Shown piece after piece: positions 27,101 to 35,670 of a stretch of 64,000 nucleotides of DNA. Each line of letters starts with the position of its first letter. Within the stretch, counting starts at the first letter, position 1. The DNA is from Pseudomonas sp. B20(2017) (GTDB lineage Bacteria > Pseudomonadota > Gammaproteobacteria > Pseudomonadales > Pseudomonadaceae). A model generated the notes under the pieces. That model did no database searches and was not told the origin of the DNA. It was given only the letters and a program-made list of their open reading frames with translations. The stretch spans positions 248,001 to 312,000 of the forward strand of contig NZ_NEJP01000007.1 of NCBI RefSeq assembly GCF_002113125.1, written 5' to 3'. The position numbers and the translations under genes are program-made.

Positions 27101-27244
27101 ATCCGGCCGTTCACTGACCAGCTCCAGGTCGAAGCGGAAGGGTTGGCTGATGGCTTCCTTGCCCGTGAACTCAAGGACTTTGAGGTCAAACTGGGCGCCT
27201 TCGACGGTCAACGTGAAACGCGGTTGATTGGCAGGCGCGAACAT
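24182..27244 (-). CDS. Evolved VgrG (TssI) with C-terminal glycine-rich membrane toxin domain
   Basis: A 1,020-residue T6SS spike. The gp27/gp44-like part (about 1-380) includes YCVQYAESDLAFIQRLCAEV. The gp5 OB-fold (about 390-470) includes DEYGRVKVQLAWDRDG and GMEVLVGFIDSDADKPLV. A DUF2345-type beta-helix follows (about 475-620). A four-cysteine cluster, CEECERCKEGVC (about 657-668), and a Ser/Pro linker lead to a cargo region. This begins with a LysM-like segment (HIVEQGMSRAALE...KPGQLIVLSDP, about 697-755), passes through a helical region and ends in glycine zippers (residues about 925-1020). The cargo half is AT-richer. Immunity and adaptor genes follow. No T6SS structural genes are in the window, so this is an orphan vgrG module. 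Confidence 0.92.
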   Translation of the reverse strand: MFAPANQPRFTLTVEGAQFDLKVLEFTGKEAISQPFRFDLELVSERPDLDLESLLHCQAFLSFDEDGSGVHGQIYRVGQGDSGKRLTRYHVSLVPRLAYLDHRINQRIFQHQSVPQIVTQILKDHAILRDAFEFRLGSDYPPREYCVQYAESDLAFIQRLCAEVGIHFHFQHSPDGHLLVFGDDQTVFPRLAEPTLYLPGSGMAAAAPAIKRFTVRVETRTSVVTRRDYDFTKPRLPLQSRVESEQRPVLEDYHFPGQFTERETGKQLARRTLERHVADYRQAEGRSDQSALVSGHFLQLSEHPRQDLNDLWLLTAIEHHGRQPQVLEESVTSDGDEFQGYRNTFLATPWDVFFRPPMGPEKPRMLGYQPAVVTGPKDSEIHCDEYGRVKVQLAWDRDGELNEHSSCWLRVASGWAHDRYGSVLIPRVGMEVLVGFIDSDADKPLVMGCLPNAATPVPLDLPADKTRSIFRSQSSPGGGGYNELRIEDRKGAEEIYLRAQRNWTQHVLNDQQVQVDNQRSVVVTGLAKHEHKADEQRITHGQRQTEVKQDDHLTVTGDRHIRVSNQAINASAQFHVSAGQQVVIDGGASATIQAGGQWINIGPGGIFSSVPIVVGGAPMAAMSAAPTVPGLPEKLVAAPAAILTAAQIMSLKGDAPFCEECERCKEGVCPTPTLPSNSLTHSPKPSARPTPSSVEPGFHIVEQGMSRAALESTLFPQPDSAVLDKFRSLNPQLTQYAKPGQLIVLSDPRNTQCTREEALLMEAAQKVDAALAPMSDAEAEFMARHHGEIQSFLSQGSTAVGIGSAMFSNHLDNLGKTLKELEILHKQTFEKHGKLQGADFFSRRKQLMAQLDGSLSPLVRKAAGLPDHPNLKKTLGISSRSLVHHWSKAGIAGEIPGYATHIQGVSKASKVIKLGGWVGVGLGATASGLKVRETCRLGTEEACRKVKFIETAKFAGAFGGSLGGGIAGSLVCVGIGLGTAGTGGVLCSLVLVGAGTFGGGVGGEILGEKVGEVIYEGVGT

Positions 27245-27407
27245 CCGATGTCTCTCTGCAGATTGAGGGCGGGCGATTCTGCATGAGGGGCAAGGGGTGC
27301 AGGTCGGGTGACTGAAAAATCAGATTTTCCCTACTTGAAACTTCGATCTTCCCTTCAAAAATAAGCGCATTCGACTACAGACTTATCTCTCAGAAACATC
27401 ACCAAAT

Positions 27408-27500
27408 CCTGTGGGAGCGAGCTTGCTCGCGAATGCAGTGTGTCAGAAAAACAAATGTGAACTGACAGGACGCTTTCGCGAGCAAGCTCGCTCCCACAGG
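27408..27500. repeat. REP pair, family A (copy 2)
   Basis: CCTGTGGGAGCGAGCTTGCT and its inverse lie about 45 bases apart, with CCTG/CAGG extending the arms. It is in the gap between putP and vgrG. Confidence 0.9.
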
Positions 27501-27533
27501 GCTTTTGGACACTTTCAAAGAACTTGCAGCAAT

Positions 27534-27569
27534 AAAAAACGGCCCGCTTCTTGTAGGAAACGGGCCGTT
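27534..27569 (-). terminator. Intrinsic terminator of putP
   Basis: On the minus strand a 9-bp stem, AACGGCCCG/CGGGCCGTT, is followed directly by a T-rich run (TTTTTT at 27539-27534 in the minus reading). It starts 27 bases after the putP stop. Confidence 0.85.
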
Positions 27570-27595
27570 TTCTTGTGAGCCTCAGCTCATTTCCA

Positions 27596-29080
27596 TCACT
27601 TGTTCAGATGGAAATCTTTCTCTGCCGCTTCAAAGCGCTGAACCATGCCGGCGCTCGGCTGACCCATCAGGCTGACGAAGTAGATCGCCAGGCTGGCGAA
27701 GATGAAGCCCGGGATGATTTCGTACAGACCCAACAGTTCGAAATGCTTCCACACGATTACGGTGATCGCGCCGACCAGGATGCCGGCCAGTGCGCCGTTT
27801 CGGGTCATCTTTTTCCAGATCACCGAGATCAGCACCACCGGGCCGAAGGCTGCACCGAAACCGGCCCAGGCGTAGGACACCAGACCCAGCACACGGTTTT
27901 CCGGATTGGCGGCCAGAGCGATGGCGACCAGGGCGACCAGCAGCACCATCGCACGACCGACCCACACCAGTTCAACCTGGGAAGCGCTCTTGCGCAGGAA
28001 AGCTTTGTAGAAGTCTTCGGTCAAGGCGCTGGAGCACACCAGCAACTGGCAGCTCAGGGTGCTCATCACTGCCGCGAGAATCGCCGACAACAGCACGCCC
28101 GCAATCCACGGGTTGAACAGGATTTTCGCCAGTTCGATGAATACGCGCTCGTGGTTTTCGGTCACTGGACCCGCCACTTCCGGGTGCGCCGAGAAGTAAG
28201 CGATACCGAAGAAGCCCACGGCCACGGTGCCGCCCAGGCACAGGATCATCCAGGTCATGGAGATGCGACGGGCGTTGGCGATGGATTTCACCGAGTCAGC
28301 GGCCATGAAGCGCGCCAGGATGTGCGGCTGGCCGAAGTAGCCCAGACCCCAACCCATCAGCGAGATGATGCCGATGAAAGTGGTGCCCTTGAGCATGTCG
28401 AAGTTGCTCGGGTCCTGCGCTTCGATGGCCAGGAACGTGGTATCCACGCCACCGGTAGCCAGCAGCACGATGATCGGGGTCAGCAGCAGCGCGAAGATCA
28501 TCAGGGTGGCTTGCACGGTGTCGGTCCAGCTGACCGCGAGGAAACCGCCGACGAAGGTGTAGGCAATTGTCGCCGCAGCACCGGCCCACAGCGCCGTCTC
28601 GTAGGACATGCCGAAGGTGCTTTCGAACAGGCGGGCGCCGGCCACGATGCCGGAAGCGCAGTAGATGGTGAAGAACACCAGAATCACGACTGCGGAAATG
28701 ATCCGCAGCAGACCGCTCTTGTCTTCGAAACGGCTGGAGAAATAGTCCGGCAGGGTCAGCGCATCGCCGTTGTGTTCGGTTTGAACACGCAGACGACCGG
28801 CGACGAACAGCCAGTTCAGGTAGGCACCGACGATCAGGCCGATGGCGATCCAGCTTTCGGACAGGCCGGACATGTAGATGGCGCCCGGCAGGCCCATCAG
28901 CAACCAGCCGCTCATGTCGGAAGCGCCGGCGGACAATGCCGTCACCACGCTGCCCAGGCTGCGGCCGCCCAGAATGTAATCGGAAAGGTTGTTGGTGGAG
29001 CGATAGGCCATGAAGCCGATCAGCACCATTGCTGCGATGTAGATCACGAACGTGATCAGGGTTGGATTGCTTGCGCTCAT
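27596..29080 (-). CDS. putP: Sodium/proline symporter PutP
   Basis: A 494-residue sodium:solute symporter (SSS family, 13 membrane helices). It begins with a helix and Tyr-Arg-Ser-Thr-Asn-Asn-Leu-Ser-Asp-Tyr-Ile-Leu-Gly-Gly-Arg, then GAGASDMSGWLLMGLPG-like residues (Ser-Asp-Met-Ser-Gly-Trp), the conserved helix-2 proline/sodium site of PutP. It imports proline with Na+ for catabolism by PutA. It is divergent from putA across a region dense in PutA-type operator hexamers, the usual arrangement of a PutA-repressed regulon. In PAO1 the put genes lie elsewhere (PA0782-PA0783). Confidence 0.96.
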   Translation of the reverse strand: MSASNPTLITFVIYIAAMVLIGFMAYRSTNNLSDYILGGRSLGSVVTALSAGASDMSGWLLMGLPGAIYMSGLSESWIAIGLIVGAYLNWLFVAGRLRVQTEHNGDALTLPDYFSSRFEDKSGLLRIISAVVILVFFTIYCASGIVAGARLFESTFGMSYETALWAGAAATIAYTFVGGFLAVSWTDTVQATLMIFALLLTPIIVLLATGGVDTTFLAIEAQDPSNFDMLKGTTFIGIISLMGWGLGYFGQPHILARFMAADSVKSIANARRISMTWMILCLGGTVAVGFFGIAYFSAHPEVAGPVTENHERVFIELAKILFNPWIAGVLLSAILAAVMSTLSCQLLVCSSALTEDFYKAFLRKSASQVELVWVGRAMVLLVALVAIALAANPENRVLGLVSYAWAGFGAAFGPVVLISVIWKKMTRNGALAGILVGAITVIVWKHFELLGLYEIIPGFIFASLAIYFVSLMGQPSAGMVQRFEAAEKDFHLNK

Positions 29081-29536
29081 TACGTACGTGCCCTGGCTTT
29101 GTTTTTATGTAGCGGCGGCGGTTGCACCGTTTGCAGACTGACGTCTGACAGACGATTCGCACGGCCACGCATTTATGACCAATGTTTCCCCAGGAAAGCC
29201 ATTGGCCGGTGCGTAGGGTTTCCCCGGTTGCACCTTGGGCGCGAATCCTATGCAACAAAGCAAAACAGGTGCAACCAGTTTCTGGAGAATAAGTTGCACC
29301 CAGTCGGATTTATCCTGCGAAAGTCGCTTTTTGCTCCCTTTTAACGCAGTCACAGCGCTTTTCTAGAAGCAAAAGCACCAAGCAGGAGCAGCACTTTCGT
29401 ACCAGAAATTATTTCCTGACGAGTTGCAGAATATTCCGACAAAAAAGGGTTGCACCCGGTTGCACCTCTTTCGGCTCGCGGCTAATCTTGCCGCCAGCTG
29501 TTGTCGCGCAACTGCGGCACCTATGAGGATAAAAAT
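29081..29536. promoter_or_regulatory. putP-putA divergent control region with eight PutA hexamers
   Basis: 456 bases. GTTGCA or its complement occurs at 29121-29126, 29227-29232, 29251-29256 (inverse), 29270-29275 (inverse), 29293-29298, 29423-29428, 29449-29454 and 29459-29464. GTTGCA is the sequence bound by the PutA ribbon-helix-helix domain in E. coli. The last two are ten bases apart, one helical turn. Proline would relieve repression by moving PutA to the membrane. Confidence 0.85.
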
Positions 29537-32500
29537 ATGGCTACCACCACCCTTGGGGTCAAACTTGACGACCCGACCCGCGAGCGCCTGAAGGCTGCCG
29601 CAACCTCGATTGATCGCACACCGCACTGGCTGATCAAGCAGGCAATTTTCAATTACCTGGAAAAACTCGAGGGTGGTGCAACCCTGACCGAGCTGAACGG
29701 TTTGACCGCCAAGGACGCCGACGACGCGGGCGAAGTCCACACCGATCACGCTCACCAATGCTTCCTCGAATTCGCCGAAAGCATCCTGCCGCAATCAGTG
29801 CTGCGCGCCTCGATCACCGCCGCTTACCGTCGCCCCGAGCCGGAAGTGGTGCCGATGCTGATCGAGCAGGCTCGCCTGCCAGCGCCGATGGCCGAAGCCA
29901 CCAACAAACTCGCTGCAACCATTGCGGAAAAACTGCGTAACCAGAAGAGTGCCGGTGGTCGTGCAGGCATTGTTCAGGGCCTGCTGCAGGAATTTTCCCT
30001 GTCGTCCCAGGAAGGCGTGGCGCTGATGTGCCTGGCCGAAGCGCTGCTGCGCATCCCGGACAAAGGCACTCGCGATGCGCTGATCCGCGACAAGATCAGC
30101 ACCGGCAACTGGCAGCCGCACCTGGGCAACAGCCCGTCGCTGTTCGTCAACGCTGCGACCTGGGGCCTGCTGCTGACCGGCAAACTGGTCTCGACTCACA
30201 ACGAAGCCGGCCTGACTTCGTCCCTGAGCCGCATCATCGGCAAGAGCGGCGAGCCGATGATCCGCAAGGGCGTCGACATGGCCATGCGTCTGATGGGCGA
30301 GCAGTTCGTCACCGGCGAAACCATCGCCGAGGCCCTGGCCAACGCGAGCAAGTTCGAAGCCAAGGGTTTCCGTTATTCCTACGACATGCTGGGTGAAGCG
30401 GCGCTGACCGAACACGACGCCCAGAAGTACCTGGCCTCGTACGAACAAGCCATTCACTCGATCGGCAAAGCGTCCCACGGCCGTGGGATTTATGAAGGTC
30501 CGGGCATCTCGATCAAACTGTCGGCCCTGCACCCGCGTTACAGCCGCGCCCAGTACGAGCGCGTGATGGACGAGCTGTACCCGCGCCTGCTGTCGCTGAC
30601 GCTGTTGGCCAAGCAATACGACATCGGCCTGAACATCGACGCCGAAGAAGCAGACCGCCTGGAGCTGTCGCTGGATCTGCTCGAGCGTCTGTGCTTCGAG
30701 CCGCAACTGACCGGCTGGAACGGCATCGGTTTCGTGATCCAGGCTTACCAGAAGCGCTGCCCGTACGTGATCGACTACGTGATCGACTTGGCTCGCCGCA
30801 GCCGTCATCGCCTGATGATCCGCCTGGTGAAAGGCGCGTACTGGGACAGCGAAATCAAGCGCGCCCAGGTCGAAGGCCTGGAAGGCTATCCGGTCTACAC
30901 CCGCAAGGTGTACACCGACGTTTCCTACATCGCCTGCGCGCGCAAATTGCTGTCGGTGCCGGAAGTCATCTACCCGCAGTTCGCTACGCACAACGCCCAC
31001 ACCCTGTCGGCGATTTATCACATTGCCGGTCAGAACTATTACCCGGGCCAGTACGAATTCCAGTGCCTGCACGGCATGGGCGAACCGTTGTACGAGCAGG
31101 TTGTAGGCAAGGTTTCCGAAGGCAAGCTGAACCGTCCGTGCCGTGTGTACGCTCCGGTCGGCACCCACGAAACCCTGCTGGCGTACCTCGTACGTCGTCT
31201 GCTGGAAAACGGTGCCAACACTTCGTTCGTCAACCGCATCGCCGACCAGTCGATTTCGATCCAGGAACTGGTGGCCGATCCGGTTGCGCAGATCGAGCAG
31301 ATGGCAACCGTGGAAGGTGGTTTCGGCCTGCCGCATCCGCGCATTCCGCTGCCGCGTGACCTGTATGGTTCCGAGCGCGCCAATTCCAGCGGCATCGACA
31401 TGGCCAACGAACATCGTCTGGCATCGCTGTCCTGCGCCCTGCTGGCGACCGCGCACAACGACTGGAAAGCCGCGCCGATGCTCGGTTGCGCCTCCAGCAA
31501 CGAAGCGCCGGTTCCCGTCCTGAACCCGTCCGATCTGCGTGACGTGGTCGGCCACGTACAGGAAGCCACCGTCGAAGACGTCGACAACGCCATTCAATGC
31601 GCCCTGAACGCCGCACCGATCTGGCAGGCCACCCCGCCAGCCGAACGCGCCGCGATTCTGGAACGTGCCGCTGACCTGATGGAAGGCGAGATCCAGCCGC
31701 TGATGGGCCTGCTGGCCCGCGAAGCCGGCAAGACCTTCGCCAACGCCATCGCCGAAGTCCGCGAAGCGGTCGATTTCCTGCGTTATTACGCGGTACAGGC
31801 ACGCAACGATTTCAGCAACGATGCCCACCGCCCACTGGGCCCGGTGGTCTGCATCAGCCCGTGGAACTTCCCGCTGGCGATCTTCAGTGGCCAGGTTGCT
31901 GCCGCACTGGCCGCCGGTAACCCGGTTCTGGCCAAACCGGCCGAACAGACTCCACTGGTCGCCGCACAAGCCGTGCGCCTGCTGCTCGAAGCCGGAATTC
32001 CGGAAGGCGTGCTGCAACTGCTGCCGGGTCGCGGTGAAACCGTCGGCGCCGGCCTGGTGGGTGACGAGCGCGTCAAGGGCGTGATGTTCACCGGTTCCAC
32101 CGAAGTTGCGCGCCTGCTGCAACGCAACATTGCCGGCCGCCTCGACAACCAGGGCCGTCCGATCCCGCTGATCGCCGAAACCGGTGGCCAGAACGCGATG
32201 ATCGTCGACTCTTCGGCACTGACCGAACAGGTGGTGATCGACGTGGTGTCGTCGGCCTTCGACAGCGCCGGTCAGCGTTGCTCGGCCCTGCGTGTCCTGT
32301 GCTTGCAGGAAGATTCCGCTGATCGCGTCATCGAAATGCTCAAAGGTGCGATGGCTGAAAGCCGTCTCGGCAACCCGGAGCGTCTGTCCGTGGACATCGG
32401 CCCGGTGATCGACGCCGAAGCCAAGGCTGGCATCGAGAAGCACATCCAGAGCATGCGCGACAAAGGTCGCAACGTGTACCAGGTGGCCATCGCCGATGCC

Positions 32501-33490
32501 GAGGAAGTCAAACGCGGCACCTTCGTCATGCCGACCCTGATCGAACTGGAAAGCTTCGACGAGCTGCAACGCGAGATCTTCGGCCCGGTGCTGCACGTGG
32601 TGCGCTACAAGCGTAAAGAGATCGATCAGTTGATCGCCCAGATCAACGCCTCCGGTTACGGCCTGACCCTCGGCGTGCACACCCGCATCGACGAGACCAT
32701 CGCCAAGGTGATCGACAACGTCAACGCCGGTAACGTCTACGTCAACCGCAACATTGTGGGGGCCGTGGTCGGCGTCCAGCCGTTCGGTGGCGAAGGCCTG
32801 TCGGGTACCGGTCCGAAGGCCGGTGGTCCGCTGTATCTGTACCGTCTGCTGTCGACGCGTCCTACCGACGCGATCGAACAATCCTTCGCTCGCGGTGATG
32901 CTGCCGTAGCACCGGACGTTCGTCTGCGCGACGCCATGAGCAAACCGCTGACCGCCCTGAAAGCCTGGGCCGACAGCAACAAATTCGCCGACCTGAGCAC
33001 CCTGTGCGTGCAGTACGCAGCGCAGTCGCAAAGCGGTATCACCCGCGTGCTGGCCGGCCCGACCGGCGAAAAGAACAGCTACGCGATCCTGCCGCGCGAG
33101 CACGTGCTGTGCCTGGCGGACATCGAAGGTGATCTGCTGACCCAACTCGCGGCGGTACTGGCGGTGGGTGGTTCGGCGGTCTGGCCGGAATCCGACACCA
33201 GCAAGGCATTGTTCGCACGCCTGCCGAAGGAAATTCAGGCGCGGATCAAACTGGTTTCCGACTGGAACAAGGATGACGTTGTGTTCGATGCAGTTCTGCA
33301 TCACGGCCATTCCGACCAGTTGCGTGCGGTCTGCCAGCAGATCGCCAAACGTGCCGGCGCCATCGTTGGGGTTCAGGGCCTGTCCCAGGGCGAGACCAAC
33401 ATTGCGCTGGAGCGTCTGGTGATTGAGCGTGCGTTGAGCGTCAACACTGCGGCAGCGGGCGGTAACGCCAGCCTGATGACTATCGGCTAA
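29537..33490 (+). CDS. putA: Trifunctional PutA: repressor, proline dehydrogenase and P5C dehydrogenase
   Basis: A 1,317-residue protein from the ATG at 29537, with GAGGA eight bases upstream. A frame opening at 29501 would add 12 residues lacking in the family. The order is an N-terminal ribbon-helix-helix (TTTLGVKLDDPTRERLKAAA, residues 2-47), a FAD proline dehydrogenase barrel (about 250-580, with GIYEGPGISIKLSALHPRY and RLVKGAYWD) and an aldehyde dehydrogenase domain (about 640-1110, with ETGGQNAMIVD and the catalytic Cys in SAGQRCSALR). A C-terminal conserved domain closes the tunnel. It oxidises proline to glutamate and represses putA/putP when proline is low. Confidence 0.97.
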   Translation: MATTTLGVKLDDPTRERLKAAATSIDRTPHWLIKQAIFNYLEKLEGGATLTELNGLTAKDADDAGEVHTDHAHQCFLEFAESILPQSVLRASITAAYRRPEPEVVPMLIEQARLPAPMAEATNKLAATIAEKLRNQKSAGGRAGIVQGLLQEFSLSSQEGVALMCLAEALLRIPDKGTRDALIRDKISTGNWQPHLGNSPSLFVNAATWGLLLTGKLVSTHNEAGLTSSLSRIIGKSGEPMIRKGVDMAMRLMGEQFVTGETIAEALANASKFEAKGFRYSYDMLGEAALTEHDAQKYLASYEQAIHSIGKASHGRGIYEGPGISIKLSALHPRYSRAQYERVMDELYPRLLSLTLLAKQYDIGLNIDAEEADRLELSLDLLERLCFEPQLTGWNGIGFVIQAYQKRCPYVIDYVIDLARRSRHRLMIRLVKGAYWDSEIKRAQVEGLEGYPVYTRKVYTDVSYIACARKLLSVPEVIYPQFATHNAHTLSAIYHIAGQNYYPGQYEFQCLHGMGEPLYEQVVGKVSEGKLNRPCRVYAPVGTHETLLAYLVRRLLENGANTSFVNRIADQSISIQELVADPVAQIEQMATVEGGFGLPHPRIPLPRDLYGSERANSSGIDMANEHRLASLSCALLATAHNDWKAAPMLGCASSNEAPVPVLNPSDLRDVVGHVQEATVEDVDNAIQCALNAAPIWQATPPAERAAILERAADLMEGEIQPLMGLLAREAGKTFANAIAEVREAVDFLRYYAVQARNDFSNDAHRPLGPVVCISPWNFPLAIFSGQVAAALAAGNPVLAKPAEQTPLVAAQAVRLLLEAGIPEGVLQLLPGRGETVGAGLVGDERVKGVMFTGSTEVARLLQRNIAGRLDNQGRPIPLIAETGGQNAMIVDSSALTEQVVIDVVSSAFDSAGQRCSALRVLCLQEDSADRVIEMLKGAMAESRLGNPERLSVDIGPVIDAEAKAGIEKHIQSMRDKGRNVYQVAIADAEEVKRGTFVMPTLIELESFDELQREIFGPVLHVVRYKRKEIDQLIAQINASGYGLTLGVHTRIDETIAKVIDNVNAGNVYVNRNIVGAVVGVQPFGGEGLSGTGPKAGGPLYLYRLLSTRPTDAIEQSFARGDAAVAPDVRLRDAMSKPLTALKAWADSNKFADLSTLCVQYAAQSQSGITRVLAGPTGEKNSYAILPREHVLCLADIEGDLLTQLAAVLAVGGSAVWPESDTSKALFARLPKEIQARIKLVSDWNKDDVVFDAVLHHGHSDQLRAVCQQIAKRAGAIVGVQGLSQGETNIALERLVIERALSVNTAAAGGNASLMTIG

Positions 33491-33499
33491 CCCCGATCA

Positions 33500-33525
33500 G
33501 CCGGACGCCTACTCAGGTGTCCGGC
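33500..33525 (+). terminator. Hairpin after putA
   Basis: GCCGGACGCCT and AGGTGTCCGGC pair over 11 positions with one G-T and a four-base loop, starting nine bases after the putA stop. No T-run follows, so it may be a transcript-end stabiliser or a Rho-assisted terminator. Confidence 0.55.
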
Positions 33526-33539
33526 CCAGTAATAAACCC

Positions 33540-33629
33540 TGTGGGAGCGAGCTTGCTCGCGAAGGCGGTCTGCCAGTCAACGCAAATGTTGAATGTGCAG
33601 ACCTCATCGCGAGCAAGCTCGCTCCCACA
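33540..33629. repeat. REP pair, family A (copy 3)
   Basis: GTGGGAGCGAGCTTGCTCGC and its inverse frame about 45 bases between putA and the acyl-CoA dehydrogenase gene. The 258-base gap holds nothing else that I can identify except the start-proximal ribosome site. Confidence 0.9.
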
Positions 33630-33748
33630 TTTGCTTTGTGGTGTTTGTTAAGCCGCTGCTCGGCTCCAATATCACCATTATCAATCTTCCTGTTCAGCCT
33701 TTATTCGCACGCCTAGACTCGGCCCATTCCAAAAAAAGGTAGGCCGCC

Positions 33749-35551
33749 ATGTCCGAGACGCTGCTCAGTTCCCGCAATCTGGCTTTCGAGCTGTACGAAG
33801 TCCTCGATGCCGAGGGCCTGACCCGGCGCGAGCGGTTTGCCGAGCACAACCGCGAAACCTTCGATGCCGCCATCGGCACGGCGCGCAACATCGCCGAGAA
33901 GTACTTCGCACCGCACAACCGCAAGGGCGATGAGAACGAGCCGCGCTACGAGAACGGTCAGGCGATTCTGATTCCTGAGGTCAAACCGGCGGTGGATGCC
34001 TTCCTCGAAGCCGGATTCCTCAACGCTGCGCGCAGTTTCGACGCCGGCGGCATGCAACTGCCTACATTGTTGTCCCAGGCCTGCTTCGCCCACTTTCAGT
34101 CGGCCAACGCGGCGTCGACCTCGTATCCGTTCCTGACTATGGGCGCCGCCAACCTGATCGAAAGTTTCGGCACCGAAGAGCAGAAGCAGCGCTTCCTGCA
34201 ACCGATGATCGATGGCCGCTTCTTCGGCACCATGGCCCTGACCGAGCCCCATGCCGGTTCGTCGCTGTCGGATATTCGTACCCGTGCCGAGCCGGCGTCC
34301 GACGGCACTTATCGACTCAAGGGCAACAAGATCTTCATTTCCGGCGGCGATCACCCACTCTCGGAAAATATCGTGCACATGGTGCTGGCCAAGCTGCCGG
34401 ATGCGCCGGCCGGGGTGAAGGGGATTTCGCTGTTTATCGTGCCCAAATTCCTGGTCAACGATGACGGCAGCCTCGGCAAGCGTAACGACGTGCTGCTGGC
34501 CGGGCTGTTTCACAAGATGGGTTGGCGCGGAACGACCTCGACTGCGCTGAACTTCGGCGATAACGGCGAATGCGTCGGCTATCTGGTGGGCAAGCCGCAT
34601 CACGGTTTGAGCTACATGTTCCAGATGATGAACGAGGCGCGAATCGGCGTCGGCATGGGCGCGGTGATGCTCGGCTATGCCGGTTATCTGTACTCGCTGG
34701 AATACGCCCGCGAACGGCCGCAGGGTCGGGTGCCGGACAGCAAGGACCCGACGACGGCGCCGGTGGCGATCATCCAGCACGCCGATGTCAGACGCATGCT
34801 GCTGACGCAGAAATCCTACGTCGAAGGTGCGTTCGATCTCGGCCTGTATGCGGCGCGACTGTTCGATGACACCACCACGCTGGAAACCGAAGCCGAGCGC
34901 AAACAGGCTCACGAGCTATTGGATTTACTGACACCGATCGTCAAATCCTGGCCGTCGGAGTTCTGCCTGAAAGCCAACGAACTGGCGATCCAGATTCTCG
35001 GCGGCCACGGCTACACCCGCGAATACCCGGTGGAGCAGTACTACCGCGACAACCGCCTGAATCCGATCCACGAAGGCACCCACGGCATTCAGTCGCTGGA
35101 CTTGCTCGGGCGCAAACTGGCGCAGAACGGTGGTGCAGGGCTCAAGCAACTGATCCGCCTGATCGCCGACACCGCCGAGCGCGCGGTGGCGTTCGAATCG
35201 TTGACCGCACTGCGTGAGCCGCTGGAGAAACTGGTGGCGCGTCTGCAAAGCGTGACGATCGGTTTGCTGACCGACCTGGCTCAGGGCAAGGTCAACAGCA
35301 GCCTGGCGAACTCGGCGTTGTACCTGAAGGTGTTCGGGCATGCGGTGATTGGCTGGCGCTGGCTGGAGCAGGCGATTCGCGCCGAGGAAGGGCTGGCCAA
35401 GGGGAATGCGGCGGACGCCGACTTCTATAAGGGCAAGTTGCAGGCGGCGCGGTATTTCCTGACGTGGGAAGTGCCGGGGTGCCAGCATGAGCTGGCGTTG
35501 CTGGAGGCGCGGGATGATACGTGTCTGGCAATGCAGGATGCGTGGTTCTAA
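33749..35551 (+). CDS. Acyl-CoA dehydrogenase (long, C-terminal-domain type)
   Basis: A 600-residue flavoprotein of the DmdC/FadE-like long acyl-CoA dehydrogenase group. FAD-binding segments include GTMALTEPHAGSSLSDI and KGNKIFISGGDHPL. The catalytic base is the Glu in NPIHEGTHGIQSLDLLGRK. After the core (about 1-460) comes the extra C-terminal helical domain. It probably carries out the first beta-oxidation step on medium or long acyl-CoAs; the chain length is not readable. AGGTAGG precedes the ATG. It matches PAO1 PA5020 in position, with the antiporter and mscK downstream, although chemoreceptor genes now intervene. Confidence 0.9.
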   Translation: MSETLLSSRNLAFELYEVLDAEGLTRRERFAEHNRETFDAAIGTARNIAEKYFAPHNRKGDENEPRYENGQAILIPEVKPAVDAFLEAGFLNAARSFDAGGMQLPTLLSQACFAHFQSANAASTSYPFLTMGAANLIESFGTEEQKQRFLQPMIDGRFFGTMALTEPHAGSSLSDIRTRAEPASDGTYRLKGNKIFISGGDHPLSENIVHMVLAKLPDAPAGVKGISLFIVPKFLVNDDGSLGKRNDVLLAGLFHKMGWRGTTSTALNFGDNGECVGYLVGKPHHGLSYMFQMMNEARIGVGMGAVMLGYAGYLYSLEYARERPQGRVPDSKDPTTAPVAIIQHADVRRMLLTQKSYVEGAFDLGLYAARLFDDTTTLETEAERKQAHELLDLLTPIVKSWPSEFCLKANELAIQILGGHGYTREYPVEQYYRDNRLNPIHEGTHGIQSLDLLGRKLAQNGGAGLKQLIRLIADTAERAVAFESLTALREPLEKLVARLQSVTIGLLTDLAQGKVNSSLANSALYLKVFGHAVIGWRWLEQAIRAEEGLAKGNAADADFYKGKLQAARYFLTWEVPGCQHELALLEARDDTCLAMQDAWF

Positions 35552-35561
35552 CCCCTAACCA

Positions 35562-35646
35562 TGATCGTTCCCACGCTCTGCGTGGGAATGCCTACTGTGA
35601 CGCTCTGCGTCACGATCTTGAGGGGACGCGGAGCGTGGGAACGATC
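35562..35646. repeat. Palindromic repeat, family B (copy 3, short form)
   Basis: GATCGTTCCCACGCTCTGCG ... GGAGCGTGGGAACGATC. The centre is shorter than in the other copies. It lies between convergent acyl-CoA dehydrogenase and chemoreceptor genes. Confidence 0.85.
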
Positions 35647-35670
35647 AGCGCCTCGACAGGGAACGATCAG

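Larger units (their letters stand above)
27245..27595. other. vgrG-putP intergenic region
   Basis: 351 bases between the vgrG start and the putP stop. It holds an AT-rich stretch (27300-27400) that must contain the vgrG promoter, a family A REP pair (27408-27500) and the putP terminator (27534-27569). I found no clear -35/-10 or sigma-54 element. Confidence 0.7.

Noticed and set aside
29795..33310. A 1,171-codon frame opposite putA
   Set aside because: A shadow of a highly biased gene; the translation is His/Gln/Val-rich without motifs.
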